Below are positions 1 through 8,458 of a stretch of DNA of 42,686 bases, one piece after another (the stretch's first letter is position 1; the number at the start of each line of letters is the position of its first letter). Origin of the DNA: Planctomycetota bacterium. Its GTDB lineage: Bacteria > Planctomycetota > Planctomycetia > Gemmatales > Gemmataceae. The stretch covers positions 1 to 42,686 of the forward strand of contig JAJXWW010000093.1 in NCBI GenBank assembly GCA_021781415.1. The letters run 5' to 3'. The notes below the pieces were generated by a model. It ran no database searches and was not told the origin of the DNA. It was given only the letters and a program-made list of their open reading frames with translations. A program made the translations under genes and the position numbers.

Positions 1-1
1 A

Positions 2-100
2 AGAATCGCTCCCACGGACCAAACGACCGTGGAGGATTTGCAACAAGCTGGAGACATCGGTGGAGGACTCCTTCATATCATTGGCGAACCGGCAGCGTAA
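2..100 (+). CDS. Possible C-terminal end of a gene that starts left of the window
   Basis: Reading frame 2 stays open from the window edge to a TAA at 98-100. It gives about 32 residues of ordinary protein-like composition ending in GEPAA. The last five codons and the stop lie inside the left arm of the palindromic repeat at 83-150, so the repeat appears to supply the C-terminus. It would converge with the cytochrome gene on the minus strand. The piece is too short to identify and may be chance; no function is proposed. Confidence 0.3.
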   Translation, partial: RIAPTDQTTVEDLQQAGDIGGGLLHIIGEPAA

Positions 101-150
101 GCTGGCGGGTGGAGCGTTTGCCACCAGCCAGCTTACGCTGCCGGTTCGCC
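83..150. repeat. Palindromic repeat, family A (single copy)
   Basis: An inverted repeat with 24-bp arms at 83-106 and 127-150 around a 20-bp spacer. The same arm sequence recurs at 36111-36138 and in the array at 36151-36270. Each arm contains a smaller near-hairpin whose loop reads GTAA. It lies just 3' of the cytochrome gene (stop at 157-159), where it could act as a terminator or RNA-stabilising hairpin. That role is inferred from position only. Confidence 0.8.
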
Positions 151-156
151 GATCGA

Positions 157-3100
157 TCAGAACCCCGGAGATCCCGGACGATTTAATGGATAGATGACGA
201 TGGCCTCGGCCGCGTGGTCGGCGGCGGGATGTTTGGCGCGAAACGCTTGAATCGCCTTGCTCGGTGCCAATTCGTCGGGCTTAAAAATCTGGAACAACTC
301 CAGGTGCAGTCGGTCGAGAACGTAAGCCGACGCCTCTTGGAGTTCGGTGTCTTGCTCTCGAAGGAAATACGGTTCGATGCGTCCCAGCAATAACTCGAAG
401 CGCGGTCGTTTGGGTCGTTTCGACGAAATGGGTTCCGCCTCCAATGCCGAAATCGCTTGCGCAAGTCGCATTGCTGCCGTTCGTCGCTCCGTTTTGTCCG
501 CTTTGTCGTCCAGCAATGTCGTCGCCAGCGCCAGCAAGGCCGTTTCGTCGGTCTTCGGCGTTTCATCGGCTATTTTCCATTTGGACATCGATCGGCCCAG
601 CGTCTGGAAGCATTGATGCAGGCCGTAATGCGCCTTCTCGTTTTCCGAATCGAGCTTCAGCGCCCGCTGGTATTGGTCGATGGCTTCCAACAGGAAACGG
701 TCGCGCTCGGCGGACTGGCCGCGCTCGAAGGAGGCGCGATCGAAGAGCGCCCGGCCCAGGTCGTTCAAAACTCGATAATCCTTGGTGAAATCGAAGCCGC
801 GCTCGAGCGGCTGCTTTTCGGGATCGAGAATACTGCGGAAGTTTTCGATGGCCGCCTCGACGCTGCGGCGATCCGTGCTGTTGTCGAGATTGACGCGGCC
901 ATTGAAGTAGGCCACCGTCCACCACGGTGCGCCCGCCGCCCGCGCATGCTCCAGCGATTGAGCCGCTTCGCTCAATTGTGCTTGCGCCTCTTGGACGCGC
1001 GCCAAGTTCAGATGAGCGTGGGCGGACGCCTCCTTGTTGTCTGGATACTCCTTGAGCATCGCCTGGAAGCTTCTCTCTGCCTGTCCCAAATCGCCCTTCT
1101 TCTCCTCTGGGAATCCTTCTAAGAAGCAGCCGATGCCGTAGTCGTTCCAGCGCTGCCAGGACGGTTCGATGGGCGATTTTTGCTCCGGCACTTTCTCGGC
1201 GACGCCTTCGACCGGCAAAACAATGCGGTCGGCGCACAGATCGACGATAGGTAACTTCGGCGCTTTGTCCGCGCCGCCGTATACCAGGGTCATGTACTCG
1301 TCGTCGAATTTGCGATAGCGCACGCGCACCGACAATTCGACCGGCCCCTTCACGTCCTCCGGTACCTTCAACTCGTAATGCACGACTTGCCCCGCACCCG
1401 GCGGAATCTGATGGTTGTACAGCGGCGTGAAGATGTCCTGGGCATTGCGTCGATTGACGCGGTTGCCGTTGCGATCGAGCATCAACACGTTGAGGAAGTG
1501 CGACCACTCATCGACGGGGCCTGTATCGTCGGGACCGGCCAACGCGCCGGAACGACCGATGACTTGGCCGTTCGCCTGGGCCTTGAAATCCACCCAAACT
1601 TCGTTGGAATCGACCGTTCCCTGCGTGAACAGATGGCCCATCGCCACCGTGCGAATCACCACCTCGACGAGATAGCTCCTTCCCGGTTTCAGTTTCGGCA
1701 GGTTCGGTCGCAGCGGGCCGAGAAACTTGCCGTCGATCGTGCCGCCTTCCTTGAGCGCGAACAGATCGACGCGCAGCGAAGCGTCTTTGCCCTTGGGATC
1801 GACGCCGCGCAGGAAGTCGGCATTTTGATGGACGGCTTTCAGCAGGTCTTCGGATTGCTCGGCGTACTCCGGCAACAAGCGAAGCAGCGAAGGCAAGCCG
1901 GTGTTCGCTCCCGGAAAGAAGTGATCGTGGACCTTGCGAACGCCGCTGCCGTCGAAGTCTTTTGAGCCGAAATCGTTGCTCGGCTGCAACGGCATGTGGC
2001 AGCTGTTGCAGCTATTCTTGGCCTTTGGCGGATAGTAGAAGCTCAACGCGCCGTGACCGGAGACACCGCTGAGCAGAAACGGATCGTAGTGATTTTGACC
2101 TCTTAAGAACTCTTTGTAGTGGTTCAATTCGACTGGCAGGCTGACCTTGTGGCATGCCGAGCAGAACTCCGAGTTGATGTCGGCATTCTTGTGAAACGGC
2201 TTGAGGAAGGTCTTTTTGTGGAAGTCCGGCTTGGCCTTCAGCACTTGATTGCTGAACCAGCGAAGCACGGAATTGTCGCTGTAGGCGAACGGATAGGGCA
2301 GCGGTTCCTCCAGCGTGAGCGAGGCGTTGCCTTCGGTTCCGTTGACGTTGGTGACGGCATGACAGACGACGCAGGTGATGCCGGCCTTGGCCGTCGGATG
2401 GTTCACGTCGTCGTATTGGGGATCGTCGAACGCGCCGGAGAGAAACGGCACGAGATCGTGACAGCCCGCGCACCAACGCGAGGCACGCGGAATACCGCGG
2501 TCATCGACAATCTTGCGCGATTCGCGGACGCTAAAGCGATAGGGCGGATTGTTGAACGAGCTGAAGTGATGCATCGAGCGCGCATGTTGTTTGTAAGTGT
2601 CTTCGTGACACTGCATGCAGTATTCGTCTTTCATCATGGCGTGGGCCGGGATCAAATTGCCGTTGAGGGTGCGGATCTTGGACGGCTCGAAATACTTCTC
2701 GCCCTCGCGCGGCCCCTTGGCGAACCAATTGCGCGGGTCTTGCATGTGGAACACGACCATGCCGGCGACAAAGACGGCCACGCCTCCTCCCCAGGCGTAG
2801 CCGTACTTCCATTGAATGTCCGGTCCCGCCCTTCGATGTAGCACATACAACACGACGGCAGCGACGGGAGCGGCGGCGTGTAAGACGTAGACGATCCATC
2901 TTGCGGCGCTGCCGGTCGGCAGCTGGGGGAATCCCGAAAACTGAACCAGCCCCAGGCCGGTGACAACGACCATGATGCCGGAGAGGAACAAGGCGATGCC
3001 GAGTTTGACGGCCAAACGATTCTTGCGTTTTCTCGCCGTCAGCAAATGAGTGAATCCGAAAATGAGGAAGGGAACGATGATGGCAAAACCGACCAATAGA

Positions 3101-3336
3101 TGGACGGCGAATGTTTGCAAAGTGAATTGATTGGTGTAGGTGCGCGGCGCGCGCGCGGCGTTGAGAATATCGATGGACAAGAGATAGATGCCCGTGACGC
3201 CGAGGATCGCGGTGGCGGCGAACACGACGAACAAGAGACTCTTGAGGCGTGGCCCAATCGCCGGTTCGTACAGCCGCCCGCGAACATTGACCGCGCGAAT
3301 CGGCGCGCCGTCTGGGGGAGCGGAGGGGATTTCCAT
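157..3336 (-). CDS. Five-heme cytochrome c with N-terminal membrane domain and C-terminal TPR region
   Basis: A 1059-residue protein. The N-terminal 200 residues hold about five hydrophobic segments (roughly 33-55, 72-100, 110-130, 145-168, 182-198) with histidines at about 79, 97, 153 and 167 that could bind b-type heme or quinone-side groups. Five CxxCH heme c motifs follow at about 240, 289, 322, 392 and 443, with many extra histidines as possible distal ligands. A beta-rich middle region comes next, then tetratricopeptide-like repeats at about 730-910. The hemes should face the periplasm and pass electrons to or from the membrane domain. The architecture suggests a membrane-anchored multiheme electron carrier; substrate and partner are unknown. 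It has no cytochrome-biogenesis or oxidase genes beside it. The ATG at 3334-3336 is the first in the frame and directly precedes the membrane segments. Confidence 0.85.
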   Translation of the reverse strand: MEIPSAPPDGAPIRAVNVRGRLYEPAIGPRLKSLLFVVFAATAILGVTGIYLLSIDILNAARAPRTYTNQFTLQTFAVHLLVGFAIIVPFLIFGFTHLLTARKRKNRLAVKLGIALFLSGIMVVVTGLGLVQFSGFPQLPTGSAARWIVYVLHAAAPVAAVVLYVLHRRAGPDIQWKYGYAWGGGVAVFVAGMVVFHMQDPRNWFAKGPREGEKYFEPSKIRTLNGNLIPAHAMMKDEYCMQCHEDTYKQHARSMHHFSSFNNPPYRFSVRESRKIVDDRGIPRASRWCAGCHDLVPFLSGAFDDPQYDDVNHPTAKAGITCVVCHAVTNVNGTEGNASLTLEEPLPYPFAYSDNSVLRWFSNQVLKAKPDFHKKTFLKPFHKNADINSEFCSACHKVSLPVELNHYKEFLRGQNHYDPFLLSGVSGHGALSFYYPPKAKNSCNSCHMPLQPSNDFGSKDFDGSGVRKVHDHFFPGANTGLPSLLRLLPEYAEQSEDLLKAVHQNADFLRGVDPKGKDASLRVDLFALKEGGTIDGKFLGPLRPNLPKLKPGRSYLVEVVIRTVAMGHLFTQGTVDSNEVWVDFKAQANGQVIGRSGALAGPDDTGPVDEWSHFLNVLMLDRNGNRVNRRNAQDIFTPLYNHQIPPGAGQVVHYELKVPEDVKGPVELSVRVRYRKFDDEYMTLVYGGADKAPKLPIVDLCADRIVLPVEGVAEKVPEQKSPIEPSWQRWNDYGIGCFLEGFPEEKKGDLGQAERSFQAMLKEYPDNKEASAHAHLNLARVQEAQAQLSEAAQSLEHARAAGAPWWTVAYFNGRVNLDNSTDRRSVEAAIENFRSILDPEKQPLERGFDFTKDYRVLNDLGRALFDRASFERGQSAERDRFLLEAIDQYQRALKLDSENEKAHYGLHQCFQTLGRSMSKWKIADETPKTDETALLALATTLLDDKADKTERRTAAMRLAQAISALEAEPISSKRPKRPRFELLLGRIEPYFLREQDTELQEASAYVLDRLHLELFQIFKPDELAPSKAIQAFRAKHPAADHAAEAIVIYPLNRPGSPGF

Positions 3337-3469
3337 GCGTAAAACCTCATCGTGAAAAAGAACCGAGGAACGACTCCCTCAAAGCGCAATCGAGAACGTA
3401 CCGTCGTCGCTCGATCCGCATTTCGAGTTCCGTCGCACAAGCTATCGTTGGATACCGAGGGATGAGGTT

Positions 3470-3859
3470 TTAACGCGGAGGATGATAAATGTCCGCGGCG
3501 ACGACGGGGGGATAATCGTGTCGATGGTCGAGAACGATCTGGAGCGAATCGCATCCGAGCAACAACTGCAAGGGAACCAGATAAGCCGCTTCCTGCCCGC
3601 TCGGCTGCGTGAGAACGATAGGAGCCGGAATCGGCGCGACAGGGGAGCGCGTGCAATGAGGGCCAGAACAGGCACAATCGTTTTTCAGCGGCGGCATGAA
3701 CCGATCCAAAGGCGCGAGATGGTCGGATGTGAGGACAGGGGAGAGATGATCGCCGCAACCGGCGCGAGCTTCGGAGGGGGCAAACCATGCTCCCCCCAAG
3801 AGCGCGAGAAGCACTCCGAGTACGAACCGCGAACGATTTCGTTGGAAGATCGCCGTCAT
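3470..3859 (-). CDS. Small secreted protein of unknown function
   Basis: The frame opens at 3916, but the ATG at 3859 puts a good signal peptide at the N-terminus: a basic stretch with RNRSR, a hydrophobic core LGVLLALLGGAW, then an AxA-like site near SEARAG. The mature part is about 95 residues, rich in proline and histidine, with a CACSGPHC stretch suggesting disulfides or metal binding. No family is recognised. It lies 133 bp upstream of the cytochrome gene on the same strand, so co-transcription is possible. No clear Shine-Dalgarno site supports either start. Confidence 0.55.
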   Translation of the reverse strand: MTAIFQRNRSRFVLGVLLALLGGAWFAPSEARAGCGDHLSPVLTSDHLAPLDRFMPPLKNDCACSGPHCTRSPVAPIPAPIVLTQPSGQEAAYLVPLQLLLGCDSLQIVLDHRHDYPPVVAADIYHPPR

Positions 3860-3997
3860 TGTCGCTTGAGATCGCAAGTCCACGCGCATTGGCGTCGAAA
3901 TTACATGCCTCTTCATACTCTAACAGGGGAGCATACCGCGTGCAAGGAGAAAGCGGAACTTCGGCCCCATCGGGTGTGCGTCGGGTACTTGGGTGGG

Positions 3998-4115
3998 GGC
4001 TTCTCATTCCCACGCTCCGCGTGGGAACTCACGTTCCGCCGCTCCGCGACTCGTCCAACGGGATGCAGAGCGTCCGCACGCCCTTTCCCACGAACGAGCG
4101 TGGGAACGAGAAACC
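3998..4115. repeat. Inverted repeat, family B (TTCCCACGCTC type)
   Basis: Arms at 3998-4017 and 4096-4115 match at 18 of 20 positions when one is inverted. Inside the left arm region a second small palindrome, CCCACGCTCCGCGTGGG, runs 4009-4025. The central part (about 4032-4083) is similar to 16328-16380, so this is one copy of a dispersed element about 110 bp long. It sits between the divergent secreted-protein and Tm-1-like genes. Confidence 0.75.
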
Positions 4116-4181
4116 CAGCCAAGGAAAGGATACGCACCCACTACAATTGGTTCTCAGAACCTGAATCCGGGGGACGATCGG

Positions 4182-5402
4182 ATGTCCGTTTTGCTTGTCG
4201 GCACGCTCGATACCAAGGGCGAAGAGCTGCAGTTTGTCCGCGAGATTCTCCATCGAGGCGGCCTGTCCACTCTGGTTCTCGATGCCGGCGTGTTGGGTTC
4301 GCCGACATTCGTTCCAGACATTTCGCGCGAGCGCGTCTTTGCGGCGGCGGGCACGAGTCTCGAAGAAGTACGGCGCGCGGCGGATCGCGGTCGAGCGGTC
4401 GAAGCCGCCGCGCGCGGCGCGGCGCTCGTGGCCTTGCAACACACAGCCGAGGTGCGAGGAATTCTAGCTCTCGGCGGATCGGCGGGAACCACCATCGGTA
4501 CGGCGGTCATGCGCGCATTCCCCTTTGGCGTGCCGAAGCTGATGGTCAGCACCCTCGCCAGCGGCCAAGTGCGTCCTTACGTTGGCGTGCGCGACATTCT
4601 TATGTTCCATTCCGTCGTGGACATCAGCGGTCTGAATCGAATCACCCGCGCGGTTTTGGCCAACGCCGCCCACGCCACGATCGGCATGATAGAAGGACAA
4701 TCCAATCGGATTCCGGACGCCGACGGCAAGCCGACGATCGCGGCCACCATGTTCGGCGTCACGACTCCGTGCGTGGATGCGGCACGCAAACTCTTGGAGG
4801 CGAGCGGGAATGAGGTGCTGGTCTTTCACGCCACCGGCACGGGCGGATTGACGATGGAATCGTTCGTCCGCGACGGCCTAATCCAAGGAGTTCTCGATCT
4901 CACGACGACCGAGTTGGCCGACGAGTTGGTCGGCGGTATCCTGAGCGCCGGGCGCGATCGGCTGACGGCGGCGGGATTGCGCGGCGTGCCGCAGGTGATC
5001 TCGTTGGGCGCGCTCGACATGGTGAACTTCGGCCCGCCCCAGACCGTGCCGGAACGATTCCGCAATCGGCAATTCTACCGGCATAATCCCAATGTCACGC
5101 TGATGCGCACCACGCCGGAAGAGAACGACGAACTGGGCAAGGAAATCGCCCTCAAGGCCAGCGCCTCGCGCGGCCCGACCACCGTGCTGATTCCCCTCAA
5201 GGGCGTGTCCGCTCTCGATGCCGAGGGACAACCGTTTTGGCATCCACAAGCCGATGCCGCACTGTTTCAAAGTCTTCGCAATTGGATGAGTCCGCAGGTG
5301 CGCCTGCTCGAATTGGATTTGCACATAAACGATCCGCTATTTGCACAAACGTCGGTGCGGATTCTGTGCGAGTCGATGAAAGCCGAGAACTCTCTCAGTT
5401 GA
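4182..5402 (+). CDS. Tm-1-like ATP-binding domain protein (UPF0261)
   Basis: A 406-residue protein that fits the UPF0261/Tm-1-like family in length and layout. The N-terminus VGTLDTKGEELQFVREIL is the family hallmark, followed by glycine-rich stretches GGSAGTTIGTAVM and FHATGTGG typical of its two Rossmann-like halves. In tomato the related Tm-1 domain binds ATP and blocks tobamovirus replication. The bacterial role is not established. The frame extends upstream to 3993, but that part overlaps the family B repeat and is not family-like. The ATG at 4182 follows GGGGGA at a normal distance. Its last 8 bases overlap the 3' end of the convergent hydrolase-like gene. Confidence 0.9.
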   Translation: MSVLLVGTLDTKGEELQFVREILHRGGLSTLVLDAGVLGSPTFVPDISRERVFAAAGTSLEEVRRAADRGRAVEAAARGAALVALQHTAEVRGILALGGSAGTTIGTAVMRAFPFGVPKLMVSTLASGQVRPYVGVRDILMFHSVVDISGLNRITRAVLANAAHATIGMIEGQSNRIPDADGKPTIAATMFGVTTPCVDAARKLLEASGNEVLVFHATGTGGLTMESFVRDGLIQGVLDLTTTELADELVGGILSAGRDRLTAAGLRGVPQVISLGALDMVNFGPPQTVPERFRNRQFYRHNPNVTLMRTTPEENDELGKEIALKASASRGPTTVLIPLKGVSALDAEGQPFWHPQADAALFQSLRNWMSPQVRLLELDLHINDPLFAQTSVRILCESMKAENSLS

Positions 5403-6237
5403 TTTCGTTATCGAAGTATCTCACGATGAGATCCCACGCCTCGTCAACGTCTTTCTGCTTGGGCGTGCCGTGAGTCGGCCAAAAAGACGGATCGAGAAAA
5501 CCGTAGGAGCAGTCGCCAAACTCGCGGATGCGCTCGATGCGATTCTTGGTCGCCCGCATGGCAAGACAGAATTGCGCGAGCTTGTCTTGGGATACGGTCG
5601 CATCCTTGCCGGCACGAATGTAGAAAATCGACGCCTTGAGCGATTCCAAGGATTTGGCCTCGGTCGGCAACGGGCAGTAACACAGAGCCAAGGCCCGCAG
5701 ACGTTCGTCGGCCAACGCTGCGTCCAAGGCATAGGTTCCACCCATGCCCAGACCAACGGTTCCTACCGCGATCCATTGACGAACGACCAAGCCTTCGGCG
5801 TTGCGCTGTTTGATCTCGGCATTCACGTCCGCGCGCTCGATCAGGTAATCGACGGCCGCCTTCAGGTCGCTCAGCGCGCGTCGCTTCGGCAGTTCTTGCT
5901 GCAAACGTTTCGCGTCCTCGTCCGATTGCCCCTTCTCGCCGCGATAGAGATCGACGGCCAAGGCTACATAACCGTTCTGTGCGAGGCGAAAAGTCGCATC
6001 CTTCACCCCTTCGGTGACACCCAGCCGGTCGTGAACGAGCAACACGGCCGGCCACGCGCCTTCGCCGGAAGGACGACACAGAAATCCATGGACGCTGGGG
6101 TCGCTTTTGAGATAGGACACGGTTTCCTGCACGGGCGGCGGCTTCTCGCTTGGCCCATCGGGAACCGGCGGCCTCGACGAACCGCAACCCAACGAGAGAA
6201 CCACGGCGAACGAGACGAAAGATATGCGCTGAGACAC
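5395..6237 (-). CDS. Dienelactone-hydrolase-like lipoprotein with a degraded catalytic triad
   Basis: About 280 residues from a GTG at 6235-6237, preceded by GGAGAGGG at good spacing; the longer ATG frame from 6336 has no such site. A hydrophobic segment ends in SLGC (Cys18), a plausible but weak lipobox. The rest follows the dienelactone hydrolase fold: LLVHDRLGVTEGVKD near 67-80 and VALAVDLYRG near 91-100. Where the family has the nucleophile motif GxCxGG this protein reads GLGMGG, with Gly164 in place of Cys/Ser. The Asp of GKDATV (Asp212) is kept, but the family HGF is YGF (Tyr245). The protein is therefore probably not a working hydrolase of this type, and may be a binding protein or use another mechanism. 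It is convergent with the Tm-1-like gene, overlapping by 8 bp. Confidence 0.8.
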   Translation of the reverse strand: MSQRISFVSFAVVLSLGCGSSRPPVPDGPSEKPPPVQETVSYLKSDPSVHGFLCRPSGEGAWPAVLLVHDRLGVTEGVKDATFRLAQNGYVALAVDLYRGEKGQSDEDAKRLQQELPKRRALSDLKAAVDYLIERADVNAEIKQRNAEGLVVRQWIAVGTVGLGMGGTYALDAALADERLRALALCYCPLPTEAKSLESLKASIFYIRAGKDATVSQDKLAQFCLAMRATKNRIERIREFGDCSYGFLDPSFWPTHGTPKQKDVDEAWDLIVRYFDNEIN

Positions 6238-6238
6238 G

Positions 6239-7195
6239 AATGAACCCTCTCCGTGGGCAGCCTTCTTTTTATCCGGCTCAGCCCTTACACGCCAGTCCGC
6301 GCTCATTTGAGGCGACGAGCGACGCGCGATCTTCAACGACCACGACTCACGCGGTGGAGCCGTTCTTCGGTTCTCGATCCGACGGCGATTGCCGAGGTTC
6401 CGCTGTCAGCGCCTCCTTCCAGACCGAAGGCACGTCGGCCCAGGCGGCTTCGTAGGTTGCGTCCAAGGGGACTGAAACGTAGACCTCCGGCGTCAAGAAC
6501 AGCGGCATCTCTGGCAGCGATTGACCGACCGCAACCGGCTGAACGAACGCCTCGGGAAACGGACCCGCCAGGTAAGCAGCCAGGGTGAGCTGTCGTTCCT
6601 TCGGCAGTGTGAAATCGTTGTCCGCCACCTCATCCCAAATGGCTTTGTGAACGCCTTGGGGATCGCGTGGTCCCGGTGGGAACAGATCGAGCAGGAGCAG
6701 GTGAACGCCGCCGGCAAACATTTCCTGAACCTTCTCCACGAGCGTCCGCAGGCCGTGGCGGTTGTTTTTGTTGCCCGGCGAGATGATCTCCACGATGGCG
6801 ACGACGCGATGGTTGCTTTTGTGCCGAACCACGACGGCCTTGGCGCGAGCGGCATAGAGGTCGGTTTCGCTGCGGAGGCGAAACTCGACGCGCGGCGGCG
6901 ACACGGCCAGGGCGATCCCGCCGGTCGGTTCGGAGGGTACCGGCGCGCCGTTGGCCGGTCGTTGCAATGCCAGCACATCGGGACCAAGCCCCCCCGCGAT
7001 CTGCTCGGCCAGGGCATAATACTCGGCAGGTAGTAGACCACGGTTTAAGGCGCGCCGGATTTCCGTGATCCAAGTGTGGTGAAAATCGTGAAAGATCCCC
7101 GCATCGACGCGCGTCCAATCGTGAATGGACATGCCGAACTCCTCAATTCGAGAGAAGCAAACGGATCGATTCTATTCTATGCACAACGAGGCAAC
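6239..7195. repeat. Left copy of a tandem duplication (DUF4058-type gene plus flanks)
   Basis: This stretch matches the one beginning near 7215 at a constant offset of 980 bp through the coding part. The core from about 6326 to 7165 is nearly identical, and both flanks fade into weaker similarity. It is a direct gene duplication without visible transposon ends. Confidence 0.8.
6347..7132 (-). CDS. DUF4058-type protein, copy 1
   Basis: 261 residues opening MSIHDWTRVDAGIF, a form of DUF4058 that I associate with Gemmata-like planctomycetes. The core VVAIVEIISPGNKNN followed by TLVEKVQEMF resembles the beta-strand and acidic/lysine pattern of PD-(D/E)XK-like folds such as Uma2. That link is only suggestive and no function is established. 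GAGGAG lies just upstream of the ATG. Its twin at 7327-8112 differs at about eight positions, including D16H, R26Q and a V/D change in the QPVAVGQS stretch. Both are on the same strand, about 200 bp apart. Confidence 0.85.
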   Translation of the reverse strand: MSIHDWTRVDAGIFHDFHHTWITEIRRALNRGLLPAEYYALAEQIAGGLGPDVLALQRPANGAPVPSEPTGGIALAVSPPRVEFRLRSETDLYAARAKAVVVRHKSNHRVVAIVEIISPGNKNNRHGLRTLVEKVQEMFAGGVHLLLLDLFPPGPRDPQGVHKAIWDEVADNDFTLPKERQLTLAAYLAGPFPEAFVQPVAVGQSLPEMPLFLTPEVYVSVPLDATYEAAWADVPSVWKEALTAEPRQSPSDREPKNGSTA

Positions 7196-7214
7196 AACGA
7201 TACGGTGAGCCACG

Positions 7215-8175
7215 AATGATTCCTTTCCACAAATACCGATTCTTTTGTCCGGCGCAGCTTTTTCACGCTGGCCCGTTCGGAAAAAAAGCGGGTGACGACG
7301 GGAATGCGATCTTCAACGACCACGACTCACGCGGTGGAGCCGTTCTTCGGTTGTCGATCCGACGGCGATTGCCGAGGTTCTGCCGTCAACGCCTCCTTCC
7401 AGACCGAAGGCACGTCGGCCCAGGCGGCTTCGTAGGTTGCGTCCAAGGGGACGGAAACGTAGACATCCGACGTTAAGAACAGCGGCATCTCTGGCAGCGA
7501 TTGACCGTCTGCAACCGGCTGAACGAACGCCTCGGGAAACGGACCAGCGAGGTAGGCAGCCAGGGTGAGCTGTCGTTCCTTGGGCAGTGTGAAATCGTTG
7601 TCCGCCACCTCATCCCAAATGGCTTTGTGAACGCCTTGGGGATCGCGTGGTCCCGGTGGGAACAGATCGAGCAGGAGCAGGTGAACGCCGCCGGCGAACA
7701 TTTCTTGAACCTTCTCCACGAGCGTCCGCAGGCCGTGGCGGTTGTTTTTGTTGCCCGGCGAGATGATCTCGACGATGGCGACGACGCGATGGTTGCTTTT
7801 GTGCCGAACCACGACGGCCTTAGCGCGAGCGGCATAGCGGTCGGTTTCGCTTCGGAGGCGAAACTCGACGCGCGGCGGCGACACGGCTAGGGCGATGCCG
7901 CCGGTCGGTTCGGAGGGTACCGGCGCGCCGTTGGCCGGTCGTTGCAATGCCAGCACATCGGGACCAAGCCCCCCCGCGATCTGCTCGGCCAGGGCATAAT
8001 ACTCGGCAGGTAGTAGACCACGGTTTAAGGCGCGCTGAATCTCGGTGATCCAGGTGTGGTGAAAGTGGTGAAAGATCCCCGCATCGACGCGCGTCCAATC
8101 GTGAATGGGCATGTCGCACTCCTCGATTCGAGAGGGAAGTATACGGGCCAATTTCATTCTATGTACAAATACCTC
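7215..8175. repeat. Right copy of the tandem duplication
   Basis: This is the partner of the block at 6239-7195. The near-identical core runs about 7306-8145. The shared gene 3' flank (GCGATCTTCAACGACC at 7306) and the 5' flank (CTCGATTCGAGAG near 8122) show that more than the coding sequence was copied. Confidence 0.8.
7327..8112 (-). CDS. DUF4058-type protein, copy 2
   Basis: 261 residues opening MPIHDWTRVDAGIF, about 97% identical to copy 1. The open frame continues upstream to 8538, but that part lies antisense to the start of ispE and has no counterpart in copy 1. The ATG at 8110-8112 is the start equivalent to copy 1 and has GAGGAG upstream. All conserved stretches (VEIISPGNK, FPPGPRDPQGVHKAIWDEV) are intact, so both copies could be functional. 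The function is unknown. Confidence 0.85.
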   Translation of the reverse strand: MPIHDWTRVDAGIFHHFHHTWITEIQRALNRGLLPAEYYALAEQIAGGLGPDVLALQRPANGAPVPSEPTGGIALAVSPPRVEFRLRSETDRYAARAKAVVVRHKSNHRVVAIVEIISPGNKNNRHGLRTLVEKVQEMFAGGVHLLLLDLFPPGPRDPQGVHKAIWDEVADNDFTLPKERQLTLAAYLAGPFPEAFVQPVADGQSLPEMPLFLTSDVYVSVPLDATYEAAWADVPSVWKEALTAEPRQSPSDRQPKNGSTA

Positions 8176-8458
8176 ATGGCTCGGTAGGTTCGCTGAAGTC
8201 GAACGAATCGAACGGTCTCCGTTCCCGAAGTTTCGGCTTACGAACCTCGTCGCGCTCTCAACCCAAAATTGCGCCAAATAGCTGGCTTGACGCTGTGGTT
8301 GAGCGGCGGTATTATCGACCGCGGTTTGACGGAGTGCGGCAATCCGACAAAAGCGGATCGGTTGCCAACTCCTCGAATCGACGTTATGGATGCACCACGG
8401 CTTCCCGCTTGACTCGCCGAATAACCCATGGACGGGCATCTCTCCCACAACGAAACTC
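8113..8458. other. Intergenic region between divergent DUF4058 and ispE genes
   Basis: About 346 bases without a supported gene. The first 60 are shared with the flank of the other DUF4058 copy. The rest should hold the promoters of two divergent genes, but no clear promoter pair, operator or RNA structure stands out. Confidence 0.6.
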
